Of a DNA stretch of 64,000 bases, positions 27,701-42,700 are shown in pieces. A program made the position numbers and the translations under genes. Within the stretch, counting starts at the first letter, position 1. Every line of letters starts with the position of its first letter. A model generated the notes under the pieces. The model did not search any database, had not been told where the DNA came from, and was given only the letters and a program-made list of their open reading frames with translations. The DNA lies in contig JAZARR010000214.1 of assembly GCA_037389465.1 (NCBI GenBank), positions 2,666,001 to 2,730,000 on the forward strand, read 5' to 3'. The DNA is from Baylisascaris procyonis. Taxonomy: Eukaryota; Nematoda; Chromadorea; Rhabditida; Ascarididae.

Positions 27701-30700
27701 CTGGTGTTTAAGGAAATCATTGCTTATGAACTAGACAATCCGTAACTCGAAATGCGGTGCGAAAAAGTGTGTAAAAAATCGTTAAAAATAAAATCTAGGT
27801 GCTTAGATCAAGTGAATTTGCGCGTGCAGCGTAATGTTGTGATGGAACTGAATGATCTATGAAGATAGAGCCTTCTTTTATTATCGTTTGCGATAAGTGA
27901 GCATCGATTGTTCCGTCATAAGAAAAATACTGACAAAAGCTTCGTAGCAATTTCTTTCGCTAATTACTACCGCAATGTGGTATGGAGCACTCCTATATGA
28001 TACTACGCACGGGCACATTTACCACTATTTACATCTTCGTATATTTCTAATTGTGGAGCTTGAATTCATGAGCTAAAAGGCCTGCGAGAATGGAGTTTTG
28101 AGACTACCATTCCATTCATCCATCACCTTGCAAACACTCAATTTTTAAATGCTTCTGAAATTTGCATACTGCAGATTCAGCAGGTGACAAGTTCATTGCT
28201 ATATTATATTATTATTTTTGAGCATTTGAGCAAAATTCGGTTTTGATGGACGAAATTACAAAAAACGCACATCATTTCGAACTTCCTTGCCGCGCTTTTC
28301 CACTCGTTTTTTGAGTAGATGTGAAATTTTTTTCGTGTTTTGACGGTTGTGTCTTCTTAACACTCAGTGATAAAGAAAATCATCTCGTATATGAAACAAG
28401 GAAGATTGTTGAGTAATCGTTCATAGAAATGATGAAAGTTCATAGAAATGAAAGTGAGCTGAAAGTTTTGCTTCATTAGAAAAAAGCATTTCTTTGTAAT
28501 GGAAATGATGAACGAAGATGGAGGTGCTTCACATTTTCTTACATGATTCTGTCCTGTCCTACATGTTCAGCGAGTGACTGACGAATTTCATGCTGAGAAT
28601 AACAGTTTTCGAGGGTTTTTTTTTTCATATTTAGACCAACAGATGATTTGCATTCATCACATCGTTTTTACTTTAATGAGCGGTCGCACGTTCCCACTTT
28701 TATCACCAATTACGTCGACAAGATTCCTTCCCCTATTTAATGAAGTTCTAATTTCATTTGTCCACTCCTGCGCAGCATCGTTTATTCGCTTCTACTCAAC
28801 CCTTTAACTTCTCTCATGTGCTTATCCGATGATCGCATTGTTCTGTCGACCGCAGAGGGAAGATAACCACCTCGTTTGTTGTTTATTTTTGTGTGTACGG
28901 ATGTCGCCTTTACGTGTGTGCATGCATGTGTCTACGTATGTGTACGCGTATGTGCACACGTGTATGCACGTGACGGTGCATGTAAGCGCATTTGTATGCG
29001 TATAAGCGTCTGCGTGCGTCCGTGCATGTGCATGTTTGCGTTACGTTGCGTGTGTCGCTGTGTGCACGCGCATATCTTTGTGCGTTTGCTTTGAAATGGC
29101 TGTCGCTTAAGGTAGGGTAGTGTATGCCTGAATTTCAACAGATTCTAAAATTGATCTTCATCTCATTAGGAGTGTGGAAACAGCTCGACTACACGATCAA
29201 GGACCGTAGTTCTAAGTTGACCCATGTATTTCGGCAACAGATCTCGACCACAAAGTAGTAATTCTCGTCTAATGTCCTTTACTTGTTTATGGCAGCAACA
29301 AGAAACGCTGTTTTGTCCTGACCGTCGTTTTTCCGATCCACTTTATAAAATACGCTTTTGCTACGCAGAGGCTAGCATCCTACTGTACTTTGTATTATTG
29401 GCGAACAGCTATTTGTATAACCTGCATCTCCTTCATTTATATCACTAATACAGTCGGGCCGCATGAGAGGGGTCGAAAACATGGATTTTCAATATGTTTG
29501 ATAGAATAATCGGCCACCGTCGCCAGTTGTACAAAAGCCAGTATTTTTCAGCCAAACTTGCTAGCATTTAAGGCCGTCCCTTTTCTATTAAAAGTCGGAA
29601 TATTGAGTAGTTTTCGACAAACTGTTTTTGTTTCCGATTTGTTCACTGCGATAGTAAATAAAAGAGTTGGACAAGCTGCTTACAACCGATGATCCAAACT
29701 GAGGGAAAAGTCACCTTAAGGTTTTGAACAGCATTAACCACTTCTGTCGTTTTTTCGACCAATTTCTTTTACATTCGATAAGTGTCGCTTTTATATTATT
29801 GAGAAACACTATGAGCGTTCAATATCATTGCGACTAACTTGTTATTCTCATCCATTCGGTAGAATCAGCAGAATCATAGGCAGAAATAAGTATTCATGGA
29901 CTATTTCCTCGATACGCTTGAGGCAAATCCAAAAATCCTGTTTTTAGGCGCTTCCCCTCTTCCACTCCCATCCCCCTCCCCCGCCTCCCCAACTTACATT
30001 TTTGCCTTGTGTAACCTAATTTCTAGACGCCTGAAAAACAATCCTTTATCTTTCTTCTATCTTAGTATCGAGGCATTGTCTCGTTGAGTGCAGTATTTTG
30101 GTTCGGTAATTTTCGTTGCAAAGTAAAATTTTAAACAGAAACTGATTGTGTTCACTTGCTATTCACTCCGAGCTTTTTTCAAAGAAGTTGCTTTCTGTGC
30201 GGAATGCAGCTAATCTGAACTTTATATCCTCATTCACTGTTGTCCTTTTTTTGGAATCTCACTTTTTAGGAGTATTTATTAACTGTTTTTTCCCAAAGCG
30301 ATTGCTGCTTTTGATAGAAGTAAATATTCTACATATGCAAATAAGTCAACGATCACTTTCACGCATTCACATAACTTTATTAAACAGACAATTCGCAGTT
30401 TTGTTGATTTATTCAAAAACAACTCACTAAAAAACAACTATCAAGCACACTTAAACATCGTCGATTATCGATGTTGGCGTCGAATGTTCACTCATGTAGT
30501 GATCGCTTGCATCGTTTGTTGAAATCGATATTCTTGTTCGCCTCAGGTGAATCCAATCACCACTTTGCAAATCGAACCATAGAATACCCAAATGAAAATT
30601 TCCGTTCAAATTAGATTTCGCGCAATTTGCAAACCACCATCCTGAATAACGAACATCATTAAGTGCAATATGGGATTATTAGGTGCGTTTTTGATGAACG

Positions 30701-33700
30701 TACTTTCCATTGGACAACAAAACTAAGTTTGATATATGGAGAACAAAGAACTGCAAAGGAATTACCATCCAGTAGTCCATTTTTCTATTGTTTAATAGTG
30801 CAGTTCGTTGCTAATATATAAATGACGCCATACTTTGCAGTGTGAATCCTTTTTTCCCCCCATAAAAATAGGATCACTCTAGGCATCACCCCGTTCAGCA
30901 TTCATTTCGTACATTCATTTACATGGTGTTGACATAGTATGAAAGTAAACACTGCAATAGGAAGCAAAACATCTTGGTTTTCCTTTACAGCTCATTGTTA
31001 GTAGTCTTATTTCTCTCCCTTAACGACTCAGTTCACGTTCTAATGTCGCCGCTTAACATTCAGTAATTTACGTTCTTAGTCATGATGTTTTTATTGCATC
31101 CTTTTCGATTATCCACGAAGTGGTTATTTCCATCTCCCTTTAAAAGATCGAGCGTAAAAAGGAAAAAGAATGCTAGGAAATCAGATCTCACTCTAGCATC
31201 GGGCAGTCTACTATTTTGCAGTTTCTAATTGTCTACATTTTACATCTCAGCCTTTGCATTACCTTTTTCTTTGCTTGCATAATATAAACTTATGCATACT
31301 TTACTGTCAGTAACCTTTCCTGCTAAATTAATTCAAGTAATAACATTGTACCGTCAGTTTCATCAAAAAGACTGACTATTGATACGCCGTTACGTCCTTT
31401 TTCTTCCCTTTTTGATCGCAAAATGCAATTGGTCTATCGCACTTCTCACTCCAAAAGATTTTAGCAATATTTCCGTTAGTTTTTGAAAAACGATCTATAC
31501 TGAATGATATGGGGGCTCCTTAAGGTGTATTAGTTAAATGTTTTCATGTTTTCACTCTTCTGTAGAAACTTCGGAGGTTAGGCTGCATTATACGGTTTTG
31601 TAATTGCTTAAGACTTACAATTTGTCAACTATTTGTCCACTGCATTTATCACCTTTATGTACGCAAAAAGACCACTCAAGCACTGATCTTACTTCGTTGG
31701 TTGTGCATAGATGGAAAAATGGCTAGTGATTGAATAGCTCGAGCGTTCGGATGTCGCAAGAAAAAGTCAAAAATCGTCTCAGCGGAGTGATAGCCGGGAT
31801 CGACTTCACTACTTATAGTGTTTCGATTCCAGTAGACGTTTGCTGCACTAATTTTACATTTAAACACATCAGTTATGTTGTTAAACGCATATCCTCACAC
31901 GCTACTTCCCCGCTATTCTTATGGAGATTGCATGGGTATTGCCCTCTCCTGATTCGTAGGTTTTCTAATTACTCTGCCGTTCACCTAATTTCTTGTCTTC
32001 CTTCCTGTAATATAAAATCGGGATTTGATTGACCAAATATACCATTCTGATGATGATCCTCGCATGGCCGATATGTTCAAGTCTATTACTAAGGGGTGAC
32101 AGCCTCAGCATATCCAAGGTTTTCATTCGTCTACTAACCACTCACTGATTCTTACTCAGTCTTCGTTGTTCTTGCCTAAGAAAACCATCATCGTAGTTCT
32201 TTGTTTGCAACTGCTCTCATAAAGTTCAGTTTCCAAATTTATTCCAACTTTTGATTTTAATTGTTCAGAAATAAATTTTTCGTATTATAAAAAATATTCT
32301 CACTCCGTTCCGGAGAGATTTGCTCGTTTTTAAAGCTGTTGAACATCTGGCCAATCCTAGCTTTATTAATTTGCATTGAAGGCAGATCTTTTCTCCGGTT
32401 TTTTGAACGTATTTGGATATATTTCTGTCTTTTGTGTTTACGGATTTCCCACCCATAGCTATTTGAAGGAATTGCTTCCATCGGGAAACCTGCATGTAAT
32501 CCTGTTTCTTTGGGCGTCGTTCTGAATTCTTATATACACTTCATCCAAGTAGAGAAGCGTACTGACTTATTTTTCAGTTATTGCTTGAGCCGTCGGCATC
32601 ATCTCTATAGTAAGCCTTAAAGCATTCAATACAGACTTGAAGCCGTGTTACATTCAGTAACGTTGTTTTTGCCCAGGGAGAGAGGTGCACATAATTTGCA
32701 TCAATCCTAGCCTCATTTGCAAGCAACATAAGAAGGCAACCCGCACCAAGCGTGTCTCTACTGCCGAGGAGGAGGTGCTTGTGAAGTTGCACTTGAACAT
32801 GTATACGTGTATGTGGTGTGCATGTAAATTTGCTAATCCACTATTTAATCGTATCTATTGTATGTTCGATTGTGGTGAGCAGATTAAACGGCCCTTCGCT
32901 CTGTTGGCACACTCATTTCTTGTTCTATGCGCTGCATCATTGTGCATATGCAAATAGCCGATATACAGGTGCGCTTAAAGGTGCGTAACAAAAGCGCAAT
33001 AGCCAGTAGTGATTTACCAGCAGCATAGTAGCGTGCACAATGCGTGCTGCTTGAATCCTCATCTCGATCCAAACTACTGAAACGACGTCCACTGTGGAAC
33101 GACATTGCGTCTGTCAGATTGCTTGCTTCTTTGTCATAGCCCGAGATGTTCAACCTGGGTCGCATAAAATCTTTTAAATACATTCACTTGATCTTTTATT
33201 TGAGCATTCCTCATCATTCCAAATAAACAGCATCAGGCATATTCACTCTTTTTCACTCCCAATTTATTAGAAGGTCACTTAGTGGGAGTAATTTGTGCGG
33301 ATTGTCCTGGCTCAAGAATATTCATGGAGGTGGTACAGGCGGATTTCTGTGCATTGCTGGGGTAATCCTCGTGCATTTAAACGACTGAAAAAAAACATCC
33401 TAGAGCTAGAACCTTGCCTCTCACTGTTTGCTGTATCTTCTGCATGCGCTAGCACTAAGTCAAAGACGGCTTCAATTTACACCGGTTTACGATGTTTTAA
33501 ACTGAGTAGTATGATGAAAGTAGAGGTGACTCTAAGATTACCGTCTAGAATGATGAGGTGCATATTATTTATTGTCAGATGATTAAGCAAAATGCGGTAG
33601 GATCTAAATATGAATCTTCCTCCAAAGTCGTACCTATAAAGAGATGTGAAGTCGGAAACTGAAAAGCTGTGATATAAAGCGATTCGATATTCACCAAAAA

Positions 33701-36700
33701 GATCCCACGTTTCGAAGCGAATCGAACAACCAGCCGGCTGCGTCAACGCATGAATATATTCGTTGCCAATCCAGTGGTCGTGATTCGCCTGTAAATCACA
33801 CAACGGCCACGAGCACGTAAATGCACTGTGTTGCTAATTTGGCTTATCGAAAATTAGCAGCATGGCGCATTTGCGCGCCAATGGCCAAATTGTGCCGTCG
33901 ATCGATGATCTGCTTCACCTTGATCGCTGATCTCCTTCATCTCGTTCCCCATGCTCAAACCTCGACCTCACCGCTCATTCTCACCCTTTCCGTCACCACT
34001 ATTTATAGCAACGTTAGAAGCATTGAGTTGGACTTGTCCAAGTGAAGGTGTTCTTGGGCAGCCGACTTCAAAGGCTTTTTCCGTGAAAGTGATGACTTTT
34101 GAAATGGCGCATATGACCATCTTTCTATAGTACCATGTCTTATTTGCTGCTTCGTTTGTTTGTTAGCTGTGCCTCCTATCTATTCTTATTTCCTTTCTAC
34201 TCCTAGAGCATGTTTACCTTATCGCCCACATGTTCATTTCATGCACAATTTTCTTTGCACCCTCTTACCTCACCAAATGGCCAGCGATATTCCTCGAATG
34301 TTCGATTAAACGCAGTTGCACCATCGTTCCTTTGTTGAATTATCGTCCAATTGCCATCACAACGAGCGATATGAGAGGGCAACTTATCGGATGGCTTAAT
34401 GAGGAGGTAATCCTTATGGATGCCATATGTGGACAGTGAATCAGAACATGCTGCAATCATTGTTTTCCATAGCACTGCTTCATAAACAAACAATGCTTCG
34501 TTCAATGTACTTTCTTAAATTTTCGTTCGCAAAGCTTTGCATTTGCATAGCGCACTATGGCGATGGGATGTCTACATATGTGTATGCATCCACCGCTCTG
34601 TCTCTTCAATAGTTTCAACTTAAGAACTAAGAATCTACAGTAAGAAGTTTGACGAGTATAGTATACTCAACCTCGAGGAAAGTTATTAGCTTATAAAGGT
34701 TCCAAAAAACAGTATGTGTTTTACCTGGTTACGTCACAGAAAGGTAGTGCACGTGGATCAGTTAAAATATGAAGGCATTTACTGCATATTTTAGTTGGTG
34801 GAAAGTTATGAAAGAAACCGTTTGGTCACATAAGCAGAGCATGAAAGAGCACATCGCGCTAGCCCTTCTGTTTCGCTGCTCTATTTGTTTTAAAATTACG
34901 TTGGTTTATTTGTTTGCAATTGACCAAAATATTGCTGCCAATTCTGCTTCGCAGCATTCATCCAACGCCAGCAAATGAATTGATTAGAGATTTCCGTCAT
35001 GCAAGGTAGCGACGAGGCATCGTCTCAAAAGTAGGTCAGTAACTATTCTATCACTAATTTTTCTGTGCAGAAAGAACATGCGATAGTTAGATGAATGAGA
35101 ATGAAATATATGCAAAAAATTGTGCAATTATTTTTTGCATAAAAAATCCACATTACGAAATTGGTTCGTCGTAGACGTAAATATGCTCGAACGTAGACGT
35201 AGTTTGATGTATAGATGGATGCATACACATATGCGCAATATAAACTTTTTTTTTGATAAAAACCTGTGCGTCATAATTTATAATATTCATTCATCAAGTA
35301 ATTCTCGAAAATCATTTAAGAATGAAACCTTTCGGCAAAGAGGATTCCAAATTTTGGAGAGCGTTTCGATTGTTGTTTACGTTTTCAATAATATTCCTCA
35401 AATGGGAATCCAATTTCTCGATTTTATCGTTCGCTGATGCTAGAGATATTCGCATATCGTTGACACTCTTTTCATCCGCTTTTAAGCTCACTTCTTCGGC
35501 AAGTGCATCGACTTTCTTGCGTTGAACTTCTGAACGAAATAAAACCACTCAAGATGGCAATGGAAGTGGAAGTTGAGAAGATAATCTGAGATTTCTAATG
35601 AGGGGAGAAGGGCTGCAAATTTTCGATGTAAGATGTATCCATCCTCGTGCTATAACATTTTTAATGTTTTAGCGTCACTAGTGAAATGACACATGAGCGT
35701 GCGTTAGCCATGCTGAATCAACCGATCCTATATTTGCTTTGCATAAAGAAAGAGAGCATGAAAAGTGGAATGCCGTAATGCATCGCAATTCAAAATCATA
35801 GAGTGCACATCAAAGAAACCTACAAGCGTTCACTTGTGTCGGTTGGATTAATAGGATGCCGCTACACAGAGGAGCAGTTTTATGGTGAAAGGACATGAGA
35901 TTACGGTGGAGGGATTTACATTACAAACAGAATCATAGCAGCAATTCAGTTTTTTTTGCACACCGGAAGGTTTTACGGTGCCTAGTAGAAACAGAGCTTC
36001 GTAGAAAGTGACATAGAGTAACACATAGTAATGCGACTACTTTTTTAGTAGTACAAATTAATACGGCTACTCACAAAAGTAGAAGTATTATTTGCATAGG
36101 AGCAGCATTTTCTCCTTCTTTGCTGCACATCTACAAAGATTATTTTTATAATGAGCAATGTTCAGCCACCATTTCGTGCAGAACCAATCATTTGTGCCGC
36201 CTAAGCAGACAAGATATATGCGCGACCTTTGCTTGCCAAAAATTATTTGGAAATGGAATTCGCATGGTACATCTACAAGGCCAAACAGTAGCTTACTACG
36301 CGAACACGGACAATCAGCGCTCCGATAAGACGATTTCACATTGCGCGGAGATGGTTTCTGCATCAGCCAAAGATAGCGCATTTTAAATGCAGTGCACTCC
36401 CTCGATTAAGACGAGCTACAGTTTTCTTCAGTTGTGAGTGAGGGCAAAAAGTTAAAATTAGATTATTTTTAACCCAAAAACGGTCACCTGTGCCTTATTA
36501 TTGAGATTTCATTAGTTGCTATGAAACCAAAACAAATTATATCCCTTCCTCACTCTTTAATTTGATTGCTTTGCGCCGTTCGTTTGATTCCTCGAAATGA
36601 GATTTATTCTTTCTTTAGGTTGGAAGAGAACGGGAAATTTCGCATTAGAAATTTTGTTTTCAAATATTTTGTCAACACAGTCTGCAGTCACTATGTAAAA

Positions 36701-39700
36701 ATCGTTTCTGCCGTAATATATTTCTCTCGTATTATATACTTATTTTGTTAACCACAGTTAGTGCATTGCGCTGACGCTAAGTGCATTGCATCATTGATTT
36801 ATGTAAAAGGTTATAGCTGAAAGAAAGAAGCACATTTCATGTATTCCCTTCTATGAAATAATTTCGCTCATTCCGTCCTTTATCACATGAGGCAAGCTAA
36901 CACTGTCCTACTAATCCATTATAAGCATAAAATAAGCAATATGCTGAAAAGCCTTTTTGCGAATTTTGAGAGTGGAAAATCTGGTAGGATAGCTAAGCGG
37001 ACGTGGCGTGCATTTTACAGTCTCGCTCATGGTTTCCTCGAATTGTTTGAATCTTACTCAACTGGAAGTTCGTGACAAGACTGTACTCGACTACAATACG
37101 GTATGCAGATCTTTTAAGTATTGATTGATAGTAGTTTATATAGTGGGTGAAAATTGGAAGGAAATTTGGTTTGGAGGGTGATCATCTTACGATGTAAATC
37201 GTTAGATTTCATCACTGTAGTTTTTATAGTACGCCATTTGGAGCTGCCAGATGCACGGACAGATGCCACCTAAAAGTGCGTCTTTTTGCAAAAATTAGAT
37301 GAGAGAGGATCAATGCGTATTTCTTTTTCTCGAGTGAGGCATCGATAACTTCATACAGCTTTAGTCTAAAAAGTTTTTTTAAGAGTAAAAATAACCGAAA
37401 GATTTTCGCATTTGGTCGATATCCAATTTGAGACGAACAGCAATTTCCGTTGTCTCACATGATTTCGATGATAGCCCTGCTTGATGGGTTGCATTCATCA
37501 CTTTCACCTGAAGTATTCTCTTTGCAAGGGCGACATCATCACTTCAAATCATATTCATCCGCGAAACATTAATAGTATGATCTTAATGTTAGAACGACTG
37601 TGCGCAATCCATCCATTGGCGGTGAATTACTATAAACAGCTGCAATTAAAATATCCCGACAAAATGAGACGAGATATTCGAAATGCCTGAATATGTTGCT
37701 AAAACAACGATTACATCCTCCCTTAGTTCTCCGTATTTACATGCCTGCGTTGATTTGACAGGAACTATTACGATCCTTTCCTCAGCATTCTCGAAAATGC
37801 TCTCTTTTAAGCTGACTTTGGTTAATCAAACTAAAGTACCGGCAGCGCATCGAAAATTCAACAAGCATGTAGGCTATCCCAGAAAAAAAGAGGAGGCAGC
37901 ATTGACTTATTTTGGTTTTTTCGGCTGCGATGAAACTTCGGTTTCCACTAAGTTTTTTTGGTTGCTAATTGAACGAGGCTAGAGTACATTCGGTTCAGTC
38001 AAAGTTCGGTTGCAGCGAGATGTTACTCGGCCATCCAATGTGAGTGGCGCAAGAACGCTATGTTGCTAAATTTGAAATCTGTATGTATGACTTGGAAAAT
38101 AAGTGTTAGAGTGGTGGAAATAATGTGGTTTTTCGAGATGCAAAAGAACGTAGCATTAAGAAAATTCAGCTGAATTTGAGTACTGCGGATGGAAGGGGGA
38201 ACGGACGACGAATATGCCCACAACAGCGCTGTTCAATGCAATTCACGGCATTTAAATGAGCTAGAGTTATATTTTATTAGATTGTGATGGCATCCTTGAG
38301 ATTGTTAGCTACATTGTCGGTATTTTCAAATTGCACTTTGTCCTCTCAGCGAACGACGTCTCGTCCGAGAAGTCCACCCTTTACAAGAGCTGCGTTAGGT
38401 GGTGTTTTTTTTTTTTTTTTAAATCGCATAAGAGTAGTCGTTTTTCTGCTCCGTTGATGCATGTATTTGGCGTTTTTTTCCGGCTATTTTTGCACAGAAG
38501 TGACTATCATATTCGTTCTATTCATATGTTATCCCCGCTGGTTTGAGCTCACACTTGCATATGGAGCACTTTGTTTGCGTCGTTTGGGCGCGAATAGTAG
38601 GTTGATGCTCAATATGCAACGATGCGCCAATATGCTCGCGGTCTGCATAGATTCCATTTCTCGCGATGGAACCCTTTTTCCAAGAGAATGGTATTGCGGA
38701 TGCCACAACTATGTCACGTGGAAAAATTAGCTGAAACAGTAGCGATGCAAACGATAATGAAGCGTAAGAAGAATGGGCTGCCAACCGACGGTGTATGTCA
38801 AAATTGAATAATCGGGTAGACCAAAAGATGACTGGGCTGCTCCGAATAAAGGAAGTACAAGAAGAAGAGGGATGGCTTGGAGTCGTTTAAAAGTTTAAAA
38901 GTGATGTTTTATGCTATTATCGGATATGAGGACGAGTTGGTGTTTGTGAATTTCTGCAAAGGTACAACCACTGATGCTATGAACGGTCTTCGAATAACGC
39001 AAGCGAAAGAACATGAGTCTAAGAGCAGCAGCAATACGAAAAGAACAAATGAATATTATTGCACGCTCCCATCAAGCTGCGCTGTCACCTCCTCTAGCTC
39101 GGTGAACGAAACGATCTTCGATGAGGTGCCTCAAATGTCGATTTCCATCCTGGGTACGCCATTAGTCTCAGGAAGGATGAGCTCGAAGTACTACTCTCCT
39201 TGAACAATTGTTTGCCCAGAACCCGCACTTTGAAGACTTTAATGGTCAGACATCACAAAAGCCTCCAAACTGTTACCCTCGGGCGAACACTTGCCCACAG
39301 AGGTTAGTGCTTCGATCCCGATCATCTCATACCCGATTCTTCATGCAAGTGGACAAGATGAAACTGGACTGGAATCGATTCGCTTGCCATACATTCGAAA
39401 AGCGACTTGCTGTAGCGACAGGTTCATGCCTGCATTATCAAACTGTGACCCCACAGTGGTCGTACACATATTGCGGATCCATGGTAATAAAGAGGTGTGC
39501 TAGAACACACGCCCTTCTTTTCGTCTTAGCCATATTTTTGAATTGAGCAGTCTACTGCTTCTCCAATCTAGACTCTCTTTTAACTTCTGTTCTCATGGTT
39601 CCCCTTATTTAGTTCACTTTCTCATAAAAATACCCTCACTCTTTCTTCGATAGGGTGCCATTTCCTCATCTACTTACAGCCATCGATATTGTTGTCTTTC

Positions 39701-42700
39701 TCATCTTTTAGTCCATCCATCTCTGTTTTTCTCGGTCGGACACTTGTTTGCTGTTGTTGTTGAAATAAAGTTATATGAAGTGTGACTCCATTGGTCGAAC
39801 GAGGTACGACATTGGTGGTATGCGGGAAGTTCAACAACGGAAATTATGCACCATTTCGGACAGGTGATACGATTAATAGGAAAAGGACACATCGGAAAGC
39901 ATTACTGCTAAAATATACTAAAAATTTTAAGGTCTGATGCTTAGTTATATTTATGGGCGCTTTATTCCATCTATGAGTTTCATCATTATTTAATACACCG
40001 CTAATAAAGCTGAAGTCCGTCACACTATAAAGTCATCATTAATATTCTTTAGGATTGACAAAGCAGACTGACAATCAGACTCGTTAGAGAAATCTTCAAA
40101 AGAGCACTTCCAGTTTATAATTTTGGCATTGCTTTGCAAATATGCTGTATGGTGTATTCAACTTCCGAGACTGTTAATAAATTAGCAATTTTCTTCATTT
40201 GGGGGTACATTTCACACTTCTTTCTCAGCCCTTGATTCGATCTATCAGCGTGAAAAAACTATTGTTGTCAAAAAGAGTAATGGGCGCGATTTATGCTGCC
40301 GATCGTAGGGTCAAACAGCTTTATATGATACTAACAAATAATAAAACGTACACATTAATGCATTTGTAATCTGAAAGAATTCTATGAATATTGTGCAAAA
40401 GATTCGTTGTTTCACGTGTTTACCCACCCGACTGATTATGAAGTGCCATCCGAAATTTATATAGTTGATAATGCAACTTGAAATTTTTGAGGTGATCATC
40501 CAACATTGCAAGTCATACCTCATGAATCCAATTAATATGATTCCAGAAGAAAATTTCAACATAGACAAGCAGACTCAAATGCGATTATGAACGTGTAGGC
40601 TGATGTCTCCACAGTAGGTTTTGCATATGCAAATTTGCAGGGTGCATAAAAGTGGGAATTCTTTTCCCTCTCACCGAGCAATAGTTCTTGCTTTTCCACA
40701 AACGTTTTCACAGACCATAGGAGTAAGTGTCAAGTTCCAACGACAGGCATCCAGAGGTTTTATCAAGGAAGAAGAGGATAAGGGAAGGATGTGGATGGAA
40801 GTGAGCTTGTTTTAAATAGCTCTCAAGGAGTTTATCATGCTCTCAGAGTCACTCATTCAAGTAGACAAATGTATCGCTTAGTTGTTGGAGTACACCATTA
40901 GGCAATCGGATGAGAAAAAGCGAAAATGAGCAAAGTTTGTTTCATCCAAAAAAATAGTTTCTTGGATTCAATAACTTCGAGGACATATCATTGCAAGAAG
41001 CGCTAATTGCAGAGGAATTGTGTGGAATTAATCCTGCATTTTATTTAATGACAGATGAGAGAATATACTTAATATGCTGTAACGTGGAAATACCTGTAGA
41101 TGCGCAACTTTGAGTTCCAAGTTGACCAAGTTCGTTTGCAAGGAATTGTATCGTGCCAACTGCTCGGTGAGCGCTGTGAAAATGCGCATATGCGATCGCT
41201 TCATCGCTTCACTGACCATCATCCATTTGTCCACTAGTGATTTGGTCTTGATGAGATCACTCTCTATGCTTGAGATTCGTTCATCCTGCAGAATTAATCG
41301 AACTATTTTGAGCATAATTTCAATTGCGAGAAGCCAGTTTTTTACATGCGAACATTTTCGTTTTTGTTAAGAAGCCAAGAAAAACAAGAAGTTTGTTTCT
41401 TATCATCAGTCGTCAAGCTTTTTTTTAAATGATTTCCTCCAAACTTCAATGTTTTGACAGTCGGTGCCTTTATTGAACTTGCGATTCCGAAAACCCCTAG
41501 GAATTCCGGAATTAGCGGGTGCTTCCTGGAAGTTAAAAATGATGAGGAGAGGAGGGTCGAGAACCGGTTCAATGCAAAGTGAAGGCTCAGTAAGCAAAAA
41601 GCGACTGTTCTTTCAATGCTTCAATCATGCAATATGCAAATCCTCTAGATTCCAGATCTCAATTTATACATGCGCGCAGGTCAACGATGCGCTACTTTAA
41701 CAAATGGAAAATGGAAGCATGCCCAAGTGACTGCAGCACTGTGTATCTGGGAGAGCCGAGTCAATTAAAAATTTCCACTGATATGCAAAATGCTTGCAGT
41801 CTCGACGTAGTCACAAATAACTGCACTTGGAGATTGCGCGAAAAGCAACAATTTTTCAAGTTATCGCAGTCCACTGAATTCAGCTTACAAAACATTGCCA
41901 ACAAAATAAAGATGTATTCATTGCGAACTGCTTCTACAGTTGAACATATCCTATTGACCAGTTTTTGCAGTTGGATGCTTAATGGCGTGCTTTTTTTGGA
42001 TGAAGTTGAACAAAACGTTCTAGTGGAGTAGGTGTTATGCAGATTCATTGCAGAGGGTTGTGACTATTTGAAATTAAACTGCTGCATTGACAAACATAGA
42101 TGAATGCAAACAAAGTGCTTCCTTAACTACCTTTTCAATAATATATTGAAAAAAGTTGAACAAGTGGCACTAGTTCTCACATCCTTTTTCACTCATGACG
42201 GAACAATCGACAACGTGAATGCTGCAAACAATGATTTACTTAAGCACATAAAGATTTGCGAATATGACGAAATATGGGGCCTAGTGCATTTCACGTTGGA
42301 GGTATTTGAATTGATTTGCTGCAGCTTTTCGAAGGAAGAGCTTCTTCAATCATATGATAAACATGTGAAGGTCTGTTAGAAATACTCTTGGAAACCTCAC
42401 GGAATCCATCTCACGCATATCACTCCCATGCCCCTTTCATCTCTATAAATGCTTTAGGACTGTGATACTTAATTTAAATGCGCATGAGGAAGTAGACAAA
42501 GCACCGAAAATGAACACAAGGAGTAAAGACTGCTGATTAGTTTGAATAATAGACATTGACCTTTCCGAGCATTTCAGGCGGTGATGTGGGCATGCCATGT
42601 TCATCTTTAGGAATCTCTCGGCTTTTGATGTTCACAGTTTCTGGAGCAGGCACCTCCTCAAGAAGAAGGGGAAGGAAGAGAGGGGAAAGCCACTCGAAAA

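Noticed and set aside
28876..29138. Cysteine/valine- and histidine/threonine-rich frames on both strands
   Set aside because: Artefacts of the alternating purine/pyrimidine tract.
41435..41516. Possible FReD-gene exon after TTTTTAACTTCCAG reading EAPANSGIPRGFRNRKF
   Set aside because: The acceptor is good and the phase would fit, but the donor (GAA|GTTTGG) is poor, the opposite strand is equally open, and the composition is unlike the coiled-coil neighbours. Left out pending cDNA.
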